Shown here piece by piece: positions 19,783 through 28,651 of a stretch of DNA of 46,277 nt. Below the pieces are notes generated by a model that worked only from the letters and a program-made list of their open reading frames with translations, did no database searches and had not been told where the DNA came from. The translations under genes were made by a program, and so were the position numbers. Within the stretch, counting starts at the first letter, position 1. Every line of letters starts with the position of its first letter. The DNA is from Corallochytrium limacisporum (taxonomy: Eukaryota > Opisthokonta): positions 99,005-145,281 of the forward strand of contig PDIP01000088.1 of NCBI GenBank assembly GCA_002811645.1, given 5' to 3'.

Positions 19783-20383
19783 GGCTCTTTCTGTATTCGT
19801 TGAAACTAAGCCCTCTGTACTGAACGGAGCAGCAAAATAAAAAGCTCTTATTGATTGCTGTGTTTTTCCAGTCACATCCTTGTTTTTAGTTTAGCCAGCT
19901 GATCTGTCCCTTACCACAGTGGCGTTGACTATGATATACCATAAGTTTACGAGTCTCAGTCTTGTCCATAGCTGTCAACTTGCGTGGGCCTGAACCTTCC
20001 CCGAGGTTGTTGGATACGAGCGGCAAACCAACATTGACCCGCTCGCCGCCGCCAGGAGACGAAAGACCCTGGAAGCTGGCCAAGTTTTGTGTACAGTAGC
20101 GGGGAGAGTCGCACCTCGGCCACAACCACGGGCGGCGGGTCGAGTCGCGTGGGGGGGGGGAGAAGATTGCGAAGCCCCCCGCCCCCCGGGGGTCAGAAGC
20201 GGGGGTTTGGTGTGTTCCCTGTCGAACCCGGTCCAGCCTTGAGGCACCCTCGGCAGCAACTTCATGCTACTTCAGAGACGACTGAAAGGACTATAAGTCA
20301 CCCGGCCGACAGAGAAGGCAAGGAGAAAGCCTACTGTTCTAGTAAAATAATGGCGACACAAGAAGCAGAATTCTAAAGAAAGA
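19783..20383. promoter_or_regulatory. Divergent intergenic region between mitochondrial PheRS and the TrhO-like gene
   Basis: 601 bp separate the two outward-facing start codons, so both promoters must be here or overlap. It contains a G-run with adjacent C/G palindrome at about 20151-20192, and a short upstream ORF just before the plus-strand gene. No TATA box is evident at a fixed distance. Shared regulation of two genes whose families act on tRNA is an attractive inference but untested. Confidence 0.5.
20350..20376 (+). promoter_or_regulatory. Upstream ORF, eight codons
   Basis: ATG at 20350 has A at -3 and G at +4, a strong initiation context, and reads eight codons (MATQEAEF) to TAA, ending seven bases before the main ATG at 20384. 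If it lies in the transcript it should lower or regulate translation of the TrhO-like protein. The transcript start is unknown. Confidence 0.45.
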
Positions 20384-21727
20384 ATGGAGGATGACGTGTT
20401 TGTGGACCAGAGAGAATCCATTGGTCCGGTGGCTCCGTGTGCCTGTCCGCAGGAGCGTGGCTTGATCATCGCACTCTACAACTATACAGAGCACTTAATT
20501 TCAGAGTCTGAGATTGGCGAGACTATTGACCTTTTGGAAACAGAGATCACAACGCTGCGCAGACGGGCGGCAGAATCAGAGGAGGGACTCCCAGGAGTCT
20601 CCGGCAAACTTCGAATCGGCGTAGAAGGTATCAATGGGACTTTTGCGGGACCTACGGAGGACTGTGAGGCTCTCTTGAAGCTTATTGATCAGCAAATGGC
20701 TCGGTTCAAAGATGACAGCGCAGATGAAGATATCAACCGATGGTCCAGGTTGTACTCAAAGTCCGTAGTAGACTCAGGATGTGCGCATGTATTCCCTTGG
20801 GATCATCTGCGCGTAAAGCATGTGCCAGAGCTGGTACCGTTGGGGATTGAAGCCACAAAGGTTCGACCGGGCAAAGGATGTCATGTCAGTCCGGACGAGT
20901 TCAGAGAGTACGTGTTGCAGGCGGCACGGACCAGTCGAAACCCAGGTCAAAAGAATGTCCGGGAAAGTGAGGGAAAGGCAACCGCAGATGATGTGGTCCT
21001 CCTGGACTGCCGGAATTGGTATGAATGGAAATTGGGTCATTTTGAAGGCAGCATTTTACCACCAACGCGGAAGTTTAGTCAGCTCCCAGAATGGCTGCAG
21101 CGCAACGAACACAAGTTCAAGGACAAGACTGTCGCTATGTACTGTACTGGAGGCGTACGCTGTGAGCGGGCAGCGGCGCTCCTAGAGCCGTTGGCAACTC
21201 GCGTGGTTCAGCTGGACGGTGGCATCCATCGCTACCTGCGCGAAGAAGCAGAGAATATAAACAGAAGCCGGAGAGGCAGCCAGAGTGAGCTCGAGGTCGA
21301 AACCCGACCAATGCAACCGTCCCTCTACAAAGGCAAAATCTATGTCTTCGACGCCCGGCAGAGCATCCGGCCATGCAACACAGCGGTTCCTGCGGCTGAT
21401 GATGCCATTGTCGGCGAGTGCGATACCTGCGCTGAATCGTGGGAGGTGCTTCGACGCTGTTCGAATCCGATTTGCGGTGAATTCGTCCTTCGCTGTCCGC
21501 GGTGCTGGAAGGAACTGAGCTACTGCTGCCTGGTCTGTGCGGAGGCTGGACCACAGAGCCTGGAGGCCGCCATGAAAGCACAGACGACGGATCTCACCAC
21601 AAAAACGGACGACAGAGGCGCCCAATTGGAGCTCGGTAAGAGTCTTCTGAAAAGGGCTAGAAAGTCTCGCGGTGTCTGCATTTGCGAAAGACAAAGGGCA
21701 GCTGCGCTGCTGGAGACCTTGGCATGA
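20384..21727 (+). CDS. Rhodanese-domain protein of the TrhO/TSTD2 (UPF0176) type
   Basis: The 447-residue product has the UPF0176/TrhO layout. An N-terminal acylphosphatase-like domain includes LIIALYNYTEHL (about 26-38) and LRIGVEGINGTFAGP. It is followed by the linking WDHLRVKHVPELVPLG segment, then a rhodanese domain with LLDCRNWYEWKLGHFEGS and the catalytic loop MYCTGGVRCE (Cys254, second Cys260). The C-terminal region has paired cysteines (CDTC, CSNPIC, CPRC, CCLVC) that probably bind zinc. Bacterial TrhO hydroxylates uridine-34 in tRNA wobble positions; eukaryotic TSTD2 proteins share the architecture but are poorly characterised, so tRNA hydroxylation is inference. The ATG at 20384 has A at -3 and G at +4. 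A short upstream ORF precedes it. It converges with the serine hydrolase gene, 232 bp apart. Confidence 0.9.
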   Translation: MEDDVFVDQRESIGPVAPCACPQERGLIIALYNYTEHLISESEIGETIDLLETEITTLRRRAAESEEGLPGVSGKLRIGVEGINGTFAGPTEDCEALLKLIDQQMARFKDDSADEDINRWSRLYSKSVVDSGCAHVFPWDHLRVKHVPELVPLGIEATKVRPGKGCHVSPDEFREYVLQAARTSRNPGQKNVRESEGKATADDVVLLDCRNWYEWKLGHFEGSILPPTRKFSQLPEWLQRNEHKFKDKTVAMYCTGGVRCERAAALLEPLATRVVQLDGGIHRYLREEAENINRSRRGSQSELEVETRPMQPSLYKGKIYVFDARQSIRPCNTAVPAADDAIVGECDTCAESWEVLRRCSNPICGEFVLRCPRCWKELSYCCLVCAEAGPQSLEAAMKAQTTDLTTKTDDRGAQLELGKSLLKRARKSRGVCICERQRAAALLETLA

Positions 21728-21959
21728 AGTGGGTAGGTGACTGCCCATGAGCAATCCCTATTGACGGCACAATCCTGATAGAAGGTATGTAATCAATATA
21801 TAAAGGAAAATGATCTCGGAGAAATAACAATCTGTTGTGATGACCAAGAGAGTGGATATTTGTCCTCTAAAGACGTGACGATGGTGAATGCGAGGATGGA
21901 TGCCCACAGTTCTTCCGCGCGGGACCATGACGATGATTGTAGTCGTGACCCGAGCGTGG

Positions 21960-23315
21960 TCAGCCGGCCTCGCAAGCCTTCAGCTTCTCCACCGATGCCT
22001 GCGCTGCTTTCACAAGTCCCAGTCCACGATGGTCGCCCAATGCAGCCAATCCCAATGCAGTCATGGCGTAGCCCACGGCAAGGTCATGTTCAGAGTCGTA
22101 GAGGATCAATGATCCACCGTATCCACCCCAGCCCTTGGCTCGGAGTCCATGGATCTCAGGCGTGAACAAACCCCAACCACCTGTGTTATATTTCACAGGG
22201 CGGTAAAGAACCTTGTCCAGTGTCTTGCTGTGATCCTCCGGGATGGTCTCAGCATAGACCACCGTATCTTCCGAAAGAATCCGCACACCGTCAATCTCTC
22301 CATGGTTGCAGAGCATGGCCGCAAGCCGTGCCATGCTCCAGGCATTGCTGAAACCGTTGTGCGAGGCACCAAGCACGGCCTGACCGACTGGCTTGTTGAA
22401 GTTGGTTTCCGAATGCCTAATGCTGTAGCTCAGCGCTCGCCGTGGGTAGGAGTTTTGGTCCCGGAGACGGGGAATAAGCTTCTTCGAGATCTTGGGCATC
22501 TGGTTGTACGGATTCGTGTAGAAATAGTCAGCTACCGCATTCGGCAGTATGGTCTGGGGCAAAATCTGCGTGAACATGTCTTTGGGGCCCATAAAAGTTA
22601 GTGGACTGACTCGCTTCAAGTGTTCTAGCTCCGTGAGGCCAATGTAGAACTCGATGCCGAGAGGGTCACAGATCTCTTCCTTGGCAAATTCGCGGATGCT
22701 GCGTTTCTTGGGATCCACTCGGCGGATAATTTGATTGACGTACAGACCACGGGTGGTGGCATGGTAGCCGAAAGGCTTGGGGTAGCCTTCAAAATTTGTG
22801 GCCTGGGCGGCCAGATAGTCACCTAGCGCGTCCTGGTTCTCCGCGTGGCACTCTTCGACCGATAGGCGCCGGTCAAGGACGGCGAGCCCGGCGCGGTGCT
22901 GCATGAGATCCCGGACTGTAATTTGTTCCTTGTCATTCTGAGCGAATTCCGGCCAGTGCTTAGCAATTGGGTCGTCATAGTGGAGATAACCACGGTCGTG
23001 GCACACGGCAATGCACACAGCCTCCAGCAACTTTGTGCTTGAGAAGACCATCTGCAGACAGTCTTCCGAGTAGGGGTCAGCGTTTCCGTCGGTTGGATTG
23101 CCGCCCTTACAGCCGCCCACCAAGCGCACAACCTCCTTGCCCCGGAAGTATACCGCCGCACTGGCTCCCAGATCGTTACCGCTCTCGATCGAGTGTTGGA
23201 AAAAGTCCTTGACGTCCTCAAAGCCAGGTTCACACTTCAGCACAGTGACCTTGCGGTGGGGTCGGTCTCGGTGCTTAGGTGCATCGTAGTTCCAGACGGC
23301 ACTGAGGTAGTCCAT
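21960..23315 (-). CDS. Beta-lactamase-fold serine hydrolase (class C/LACTB-like, EstB type)
   Basis: The product has the serine beta-lactamase/penicillin-binding-protein-like fold used by many eukaryotic esterases. The nucleophile motif SxxK is in MVFSSTKLLEA (Ser about 92, Lys about 95), followed by ITVRDLMQHRAGL. The second motif lies in the YHATTRGLYVNQIIRRVDP segment near residues 186-204. Near the C-terminus, GGWGLFTPEIHGLRAKGWGGYGGSLI occupies the third-motif position. The resemblance is to the beta-lactamase domain-containing proteins of nematodes and other eukaryotes rather than to antibiotic-resistance enzymes. The substrate is unknown. The first ATG is at 23313-23315, giving 451 residues; a GTG three codons earlier is not a likely start. 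No clear signal peptide is seen, so it is probably cytosolic. Confidence 0.88.
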   Translation of the reverse strand: MDYLSAVWNYDAPKHRDRPHRKVTVLKCEPGFEDVKDFFQHSIESGNDLGASAAVYFRGKEVVRLVGGCKGGNPTDGNADPYSEDCLQMVFSSTKLLEAVCIAVCHDRGYLHYDDPIAKHWPEFAQNDKEQITVRDLMQHRAGLAVLDRRLSVEECHAENQDALGDYLAAQATNFEGYPKPFGYHATTRGLYVNQIIRRVDPKKRSIREFAKEEICDPLGIEFYIGLTELEHLKRVSPLTFMGPKDMFTQILPQTILPNAVADYFYTNPYNQMPKISKKLIPRLRDQNSYPRRALSYSIRHSETNFNKPVGQAVLGASHNGFSNAWSMARLAAMLCNHGEIDGVRILSEDTVVYAETIPEDHSKTLDKVLYRPVKYNTGGWGLFTPEIHGLRAKGWGGYGGSLILYDSEHDLAVGYAMTALGLAALGDHRGLGLVKAAQASVEKLKACEAG

Positions 23316-24253
23316 GATGATCACTGGTTGCAGCTAAAGTCTCTTTGGGAATCCTCTGGACTGCGTGACTCAACAGTCCTTCTGAATGATGAGCACTGAC
23401 GCGCCTGGTATCATTTGTTAAGTACCCTTCAGTCGAGATCACTGTGGGCTAAAGATATCATACCCACGCCTCCTCAGTGGTTCACTGTGCACTGCTCAGG
23501 TTAACCTCGATATCATATTTCCTGGCGGAGGTGTGGTCCCACTGCGCAGCGTACCTGAACATTTGTGTGCCTGTTACGCGCCCTTACAGTGCGTCGACTC
23601 ACGAACACTCACACACACAAGCCAGCCCACACCCCGTGAGGGATTAGCCCAAAAGCGCGTTCGGCCCGACGGGGCTCAAGCGATAGGGGGAAAAGGTGGG
23701 CGGAACCCGTGCCCGTGTATTATTTTCGTTCCGGCTTTGTGCGTGCGTTGAACAAGGGCGGATACATACCCGTGCAAAGGGGTAGAACAGCCCCACTGCA
23801 GCACCACCACCACACACACACACACACTCCTTTTTTATCATCAGTCCGGTTTCCTCCCATCTCCGCAACGACCAACCGGGTACCAACCAGATACCACTGG
23901 ACACACACGTATCAGGAGTATTGGGGTTGGGGTAAGGCCTAAGCCTTCTCTCTTTTCTCCCTCGCTCTCTTCTCTTTTCTCTTTTTTTTTTTTTTTCCCT
24001 TCTGCCCCGGGTGAGGGGCGGCCCCCCTCCCCCCCTCCCTAAGTTTCCTTCTCTGTTTTTGGTCATTCTATCAGCCGACCGGTCACCAGACAGCCCAGCG
24101 TACGCGTCACCACTTCCACGAAGAACCATAGGCGCAAAAAGCTTATATTATTGTACACAAGCAAAGAAGAAGAACAAAAGGGAGAAATAGACCACCAAAC
24201 CGGGAGCCCGTCCCACTTCCCCCCGTCACCTCCCCGGGTGGCTTTAAAGACAT

Positions 24254-24274
24254 ACACACACACACACACACACA
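24254..24274. repeat. CA dinucleotide microsatellite
   Basis: About ten uninterrupted CA units in the spacer upstream of the serine hydrolase gene. Similar CA/TG tracts occur at 23810-23828, 24481-24500 and 24929-24948. Confidence 0.9.
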
Positions 24275-25057
24275 GAGCCAGCGAGGGGCCAGGAAGGCAG
24301 ATGCGGCGGCGGCGCAAGCGAGGCCTGGGTTGTATGCCGGAAGACGGGAAGAGCATGCCAAACTGAGGTACGCACTGGGAGCCGCAGTCCCCGCCAGTAG
24401 AGCACTCCGTTCAGAGGAAAACATGGGTATATAACCTGACAGCCGCTGCTGGTGCCGCACTCCTCTGAGCGGCAGCCATGTATGTGTGTGTGTGTGTGTT
24501 GGTTGTGGGGGGCCCTTGGCTTCTTTTGGAGGGCCGCGGGGGTGAGGGTTAAAAGTGCGTGACCTGCGGGAAGAGAGGAGAGAGATTGGAAGCGCCACTA
24601 CGCGGTTCTCCCCGCCCTCCACCGTCCTCTCCAGGGCCCAAGGGAGAGGAACGACGGTGGTGCGTTGCACCACTATCGTCGCTCATACAGCATCCCATTT
24701 CTATACTGAACGTATGGACAAAAGATGACGACAAGGGCAAAAGGACCGAAATTTGACGACGGTGCCCCTTTTTCTTTTTGGGTGTTCTTGCTCTCCTTTG
24801 GTTCCTGTTCCTCTTCGGTTGTCCTTTTTGGCCCTCCGGAGAGTGTGGTACGAGTCGACAAGTGCTTGAGCACCACCGCGACACGGGAACGAAGCGAGCG
24901 ACAGCGAGAGAGACAGACAGATAGACAGACACACACACACACACACACCGCGAGAGAGCCAGTGCACAAGAACCGGGAGCGATGGGACGAGGATGTCGGA
25001 GAGGAAGGAGAAGGGAAGGAGGAAGGGGGCCTGGGGAGGACACCGGTTTTGGTGGCC

Positions 25058-25069
25058 TAGAGAGAGAGC

Positions 25070-25103
<34 letters not shown>

Positions 25104-25128
25104 GGGAGAGGGAGAGGGAGAGAGAGAT
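25058..25128. repeat. GA/GGA microsatellite
   Basis: A pure purine tract of about 70 bases, mostly GA units grading into GAGGGA variants. Such mirror-symmetric purine tracts can form triplex DNA. On the opposite strand it encodes Ser/Leu/Pro repeats in a long spurious frame. Confidence 0.9.
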
Positions 25129-25837
25129 AGTTTCTTCAGCGTGTTTTCGCGTTTTTGCCTCTTTCCTTCGGGACTGGGTTCGGCACCCCTTTTTTGCCCC
25201 TTGTCATTATCCCTGGTGCCGGGAGTTCTAAAAATAAAAATCACCGTGACCAGGTGGCGAGAGGAGACCCCAGAACGCGCAGAAGCTTTGTACACCGACT
25301 CGCCTTCTGTGTGGTGGTTGGATCCAATTCCGTGTACAGCATGCACGGAGGCTGTAGATTGGATGTCTAAGGCGATGGTTGCTGATCACAAGTGTGAGAT
25401 AGAGCATGACACAGCGCCGATGAGGTGGCAGGACCGCGCGTTACCAACCCGGCTGCCTTTCGAGAAGTTACTCAGGTGTGCGGTGGAAAGAAAGGGGGGG
25501 GGAACCATAATCATGAAAATTAATATACGGAAATATTTATAACCGCCATTGAAGTAAATAGATTATACGGACATTTATAATTTGGTTTAACCGTCGTTCT
25601 CAGGTCCACCTGGGAGGGTGCATGAGATTGGGGCTGAGCGTTTGTGCTCAGAGCCACGGTGGTTCGACGACAGTCTAAGAGATAATCTTCAGAAGCAATA
25701 ACTATCCTAGGGTGCAGTGAACGATGATGGAAGACTATACTATGTTATGCTTTATAAATGTTGGGAATGGAAACATGTGAAATGTAAAAGAAAATGGATA
25801 CGCGGGTATGAAAGGTTTGGTTTACAGACCTCGCTCG

Positions 25838-28651
25838 TCACTCTTCGTCGCTCTCAGAAACCTCTGTAATCTCGTGGTGCTCTGAGTGGTCAGTGTGATA
25901 GTCGTCCTCACTCTCCTCCCTGATGGTCGCCGTGCAAGTGGAATTGGATGTGGCTGATAGGCTGGTTCGATTCTCGTGGCTGACCACCACGCGACGCAGA
26001 TCTTCTAGCTTGATTGGCTTTGGCAAGAGACCGTCAAAGACCTTGTCAATCTCGGCGGTCTGACTCAGGGCACTGATGGACACCATGGTGCAGTCTGGGT
26101 ACGTTTCTTTGAGCCTAGTGGCAAATTCGTTACCCTTCATGCCTGGCATATCAAAGTCGACCAAGGCAAAGTCAATGTGCATAGAGGGATCAGCACGCTT
26201 ACGCTCCTGGAGCTCCTCCAGGGCAGTCTCCGGTTCAGTGAACGGCAACGGGTCCACATTGAACCACTGCAGCATCTTGACGATAATGTCAACATTAACG
26301 ACGGCATCATCCATGACTACAGCCTGCAAACGGTGTAGTTCAATGGAGGAAGATGGGCTCGGGGTAAGTCCCATCTTCTCCGGCAAAGTCTTGGTGATGT
26401 TGGTGGTCATGTGGCTGGCGCGGTGCGAAGCAGCATCTACAACGGGAAGCACCATCTTGATGGTGGCCTTGGTTCCCTGGCCAGCAACGCTAGACACCTT
26501 CAGCGTGCCACCCATAGCTTCTACCAACTTCTTGCACAACGGTAGTCCCAAACCAGTGGATCCAGCCTTCTTGTTCTGGGCCGTGTGCATGCGCTTGATC
26601 GCAGAGTTGGGCTCAAAGATGTAAGGCATGATATGAGCGGGGATTCCAGGACCATTGTCAACAATAGTCATGATGACTGCCACCTTGTCCTTGGCCTGGC
26701 CCTGTGTAGAAGACTCGACACGCAGTGTTACACGATTCTCTGGTTCACAGGCCTCTAGAGCATTGCGGATCAGATTATCCAAAACCTGGCGCATGCGCAC
26801 GAAGTCCATGGACACGTAGAGTTGGTTCACATCGTTGCGCACCACGCCGTCGAAATTGGCCACTTCGGGAGTCTGCTCGCTGGCGTGAGCTGACAAGAGA
26901 TCATTGAAGAAATTCTTCAGGCTCACGGTCGAGGGCTGAATGCTCAACTTGCCGGTGTCAAGACGGTGCACATCGAGTAAATCGAACACAATGCGCAGGA
27001 CTCGCTGAGTGGCCTCCTCCATGGGAACCAAATAGTTGCGGCAGACATCCTCACGCACAAGGCCGCCGACACTGAGCATCTCCAGCTGTCCACTAATGAC
27101 CTGCAACGGATTGCGCAATTCGTGGCAAATGTACGAGACAAACTCAGACTTGGCGGACACGGCTCGCTCCTTCTCATTCACAGCTGCCAGCAGCTGGCCA
27201 GTCTTGACGCGGACCTCCTTTTCGACTTGGCTCAAACGGGTCAGGGATACGACCAGAACCCACAGGACCATAGCACCCAGCAAGAGCGTCACGGCCATAA
27301 TGAGAATGGTGCTCAGAATCGCAGAGCTGTCCAGGCTGTCCTGAGAGCACTCTAGTCCAAAGTTGGTTGGGCCAGGCCAATCAATTGCGACATTATCGTG
27401 AACGACGGCGCTGTCGGCCGGGAAGGTTGTACGGAACGGAACGCCCTCCCTGGCTCTGGCTGTGTCGTTCAGGGTTACACCGCCAGGCATCGGTCCTTCA
27501 ATTGTGTTCAGGAGGTGAATTGGGAACCGGCCCACATTGATACGATTCTCGTAAAAGAGGAAGTCAATGTTGGCTGTGTTGGGGGAGTCCCTATACTTTT
27601 GGAACATGTTGTTGACCAAATCCTTGGCATTGAACGAGGCCTGCACAATCATACCAATGGATGATAATGAAGAGTAGACAGGGGTCGAAAACTGACCAAA
27701 ATTGAGGCTGGTAATTGAGAACAGGGCACCATCACCTTGCAGGAGTACTGGCATGACAATGGTGTGGTCACTCTCATAAGACTCATAAGACTCCAGAGTT
27801 AGAGCCCGCAGGATGGTTCCTTCAGGCGCCTCATCATTGGGAACGACAAAGATGTCAACATTTCTTACACCGCCAAACTCACGTTCATCATCGTTGTCGT
27901 AAATCTGCAGTGTCGGATATGAGACCGGAGTCTCGGCCATCACGGCCGCTTCGCCGTAGATAGCTCCTGTGTCAGGCTGCTGTACCCAAACAGTACGCAT
28001 TGGTGCTGAGGTGTGGTTCTGAGCGTACAGGTCGTACTGAGACTCGGGCACAGCCCAGCCGGCGGCAACACCCGAAAACGTCCGTAATGTACTATCATTG
28101 TCCGCCAAAAGACTGTTATAAATCTGTTGAATTGTTTCAATGTCGGTCAAGTTATCACCACCGACCCAACCTTCGGCGCCAATAAGTGAGGCCGTCGAAA
28201 TTTGCAGAGCTTCCACAACCTTGATCTGAATGGCAATTTCCCGCTCGAACAAACTGGCCACAATACTGCACTGCTTTTCTAATTCTCTCTGTTGACTATC
28301 GACCTGTGACGTGTACGTCAGCCATCCCAATACTGCTGCTAATCCAAGAGTAATGGTAACTACCAAAACAATACTGATCTGCAACCGCCGCCGCCGCCGT
28401 AAGTCTCCAGGAAAGCTTCTACTTGACTGGTGGTCCGATGACCACATACCGAAACCTTGACTTCCGCTAATACTGTGTGATCGCTCTTTACAGAAATCTC
28501 CATTTGAGCCCTCCGAATCTCTTGTAGACTCCGGATCCTGTACGGAGACCATTTTTGTATTTGTTTCCTCATTTTCTGTACAGGAAAACCGATGGATCGG
28601 GTCCTCTGTGGGAGAGTCCCTTGTTGGTACCGATGTCATGTTTGGTGTCAT
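25838..28651 (-). CDS. CHASE-type hybrid sensor histidine kinase
   Basis: The 937-residue membrane receptor kinase has its domains in order. An N-terminal cytosolic tail (about 1-89) ends in an RRRRR stop-transfer-like cluster. TM1 is at about 90-112. An extracellular CHASE-like ligand-binding region spans about 115-440, and TM2 about 445-468. The HisKA dimerisation helix carries the phospho-acceptor in FVSYICHELRNPLQ (His510). The HATPase has an N-box DNLIRNALEA (about 625), G1 box IVDNGPGIP (about 665) and G2 box STGLGLPLC (about 698). The C-terminal receiver (about 768-890) has its acidic pair in VVMDD and its phospho-acceptor Asp832 in ALVDFDMPGMKG. The tail is acidic. Family role: autophosphorylation on ligand binding and relay through the receiver to an HPt protein. 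The ligand is unknown. All catalytic residues appear intact, so it should be active. Confidence 0.95.
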   Translation of the reverse strand: MTPNMTSVPTRDSPTEDPIHRFSCTENEETNTKMVSVQDPESTRDSEGSNGDFCKERSHSISGSQGFGMWSSDHQSSRSFPGDLRRRRRLQISIVLVVTITLGLAAVLGWLTYTSQVDSQQRELEKQCSIVASLFEREIAIQIKVVEALQISTASLIGAEGWVGGDNLTDIETIQQIYNSLLADNDSTLRTFSGVAAGWAVPESQYDLYAQNHTSAPMRTVWVQQPDTGAIYGEAAVMAETPVSYPTLQIYDNDDEREFGGVRNVDIFVVPNDEAPEGTILRALTLESYESYESDHTIVMPVLLQGDGALFSITSLNFGQFSTPVYSSLSSIGMIVQASFNAKDLVNNMFQKYRDSPNTANIDFLFYENRINVGRFPIHLLNTIEGPMPGGVTLNDTARAREGVPFRTTFPADSAVVHDNVAIDWPGPTNFGLECSQDSLDSSAILSTILIMAVTLLLGAMVLWVLVVSLTRLSQVEKEVRVKTGQLLAAVNEKERAVSAKSEFVSYICHELRNPLQVISGQLEMLSVGGLVREDVCRNYLVPMEEATQRVLRIVFDLLDVHRLDTGKLSIQPSTVSLKNFFNDLLSAHASEQTPEVANFDGVVRNDVNQLYVSMDFVRMRQVLDNLIRNALEACEPENRVTLRVESSTQGQAKDKVAVIMTIVDNGPGIPAHIMPYIFEPNSAIKRMHTAQNKKAGSTGLGLPLCKKLVEAMGGTLKVSSVAGQGTKATIKMVLPVVDAASHRASHMTTNITKTLPEKMGLTPSPSSSIELHRLQAVVMDDAVVNVDIIVKMLQWFNVDPLPFTEPETALEELQERKRADPSMHIDFALVDFDMPGMKGNEFATRLKETYPDCTMVSISALSQTAEIDKVFDGLLPKPIKLEDLRRVVVSHENRTSLSATSNSTCTATIREESEDDYHTDHSEHHEITEVSESDEE

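Larger units (their letters stand above)
23316..25837. other. Intergenic region rich in microsatellites
   Basis: No gene is recognised. There are CA repeats near 23810-23828, 24254-24274 and 24929-24948, a TG repeat at 24481-24500, a T-run near 23981-23997, a C-rich tract near 24022-24040, and a long GA repeat at 25058-25128. Long open frames on the minus strand here are made of Ser/Pro/Leu repeats encoded by the GA tract. From about 25,500 the DNA is AT-richer and should include the 3' UTR of the histidine-kinase gene. Confidence 0.6.

Noticed and set aside
21960-23315. Antibiotic-resistance beta-lactamase acquired from bacteria
   Set aside because: The motif set and layout match eukaryotic beta-lactamase-fold esterases; no signal peptide, mobile element or base-composition shift is seen.
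24254-25128. CRISPR-like or satellite array
   Set aside because: These are simple dinucleotide microsatellites without spacers; CRISPR is not expected in a nuclear genome.
24549-25346. 265-residue minus-strand frame with Ser/Pro/Leu repeats
   Set aside because: It is created by the GA and CA microsatellites; no protein family features.
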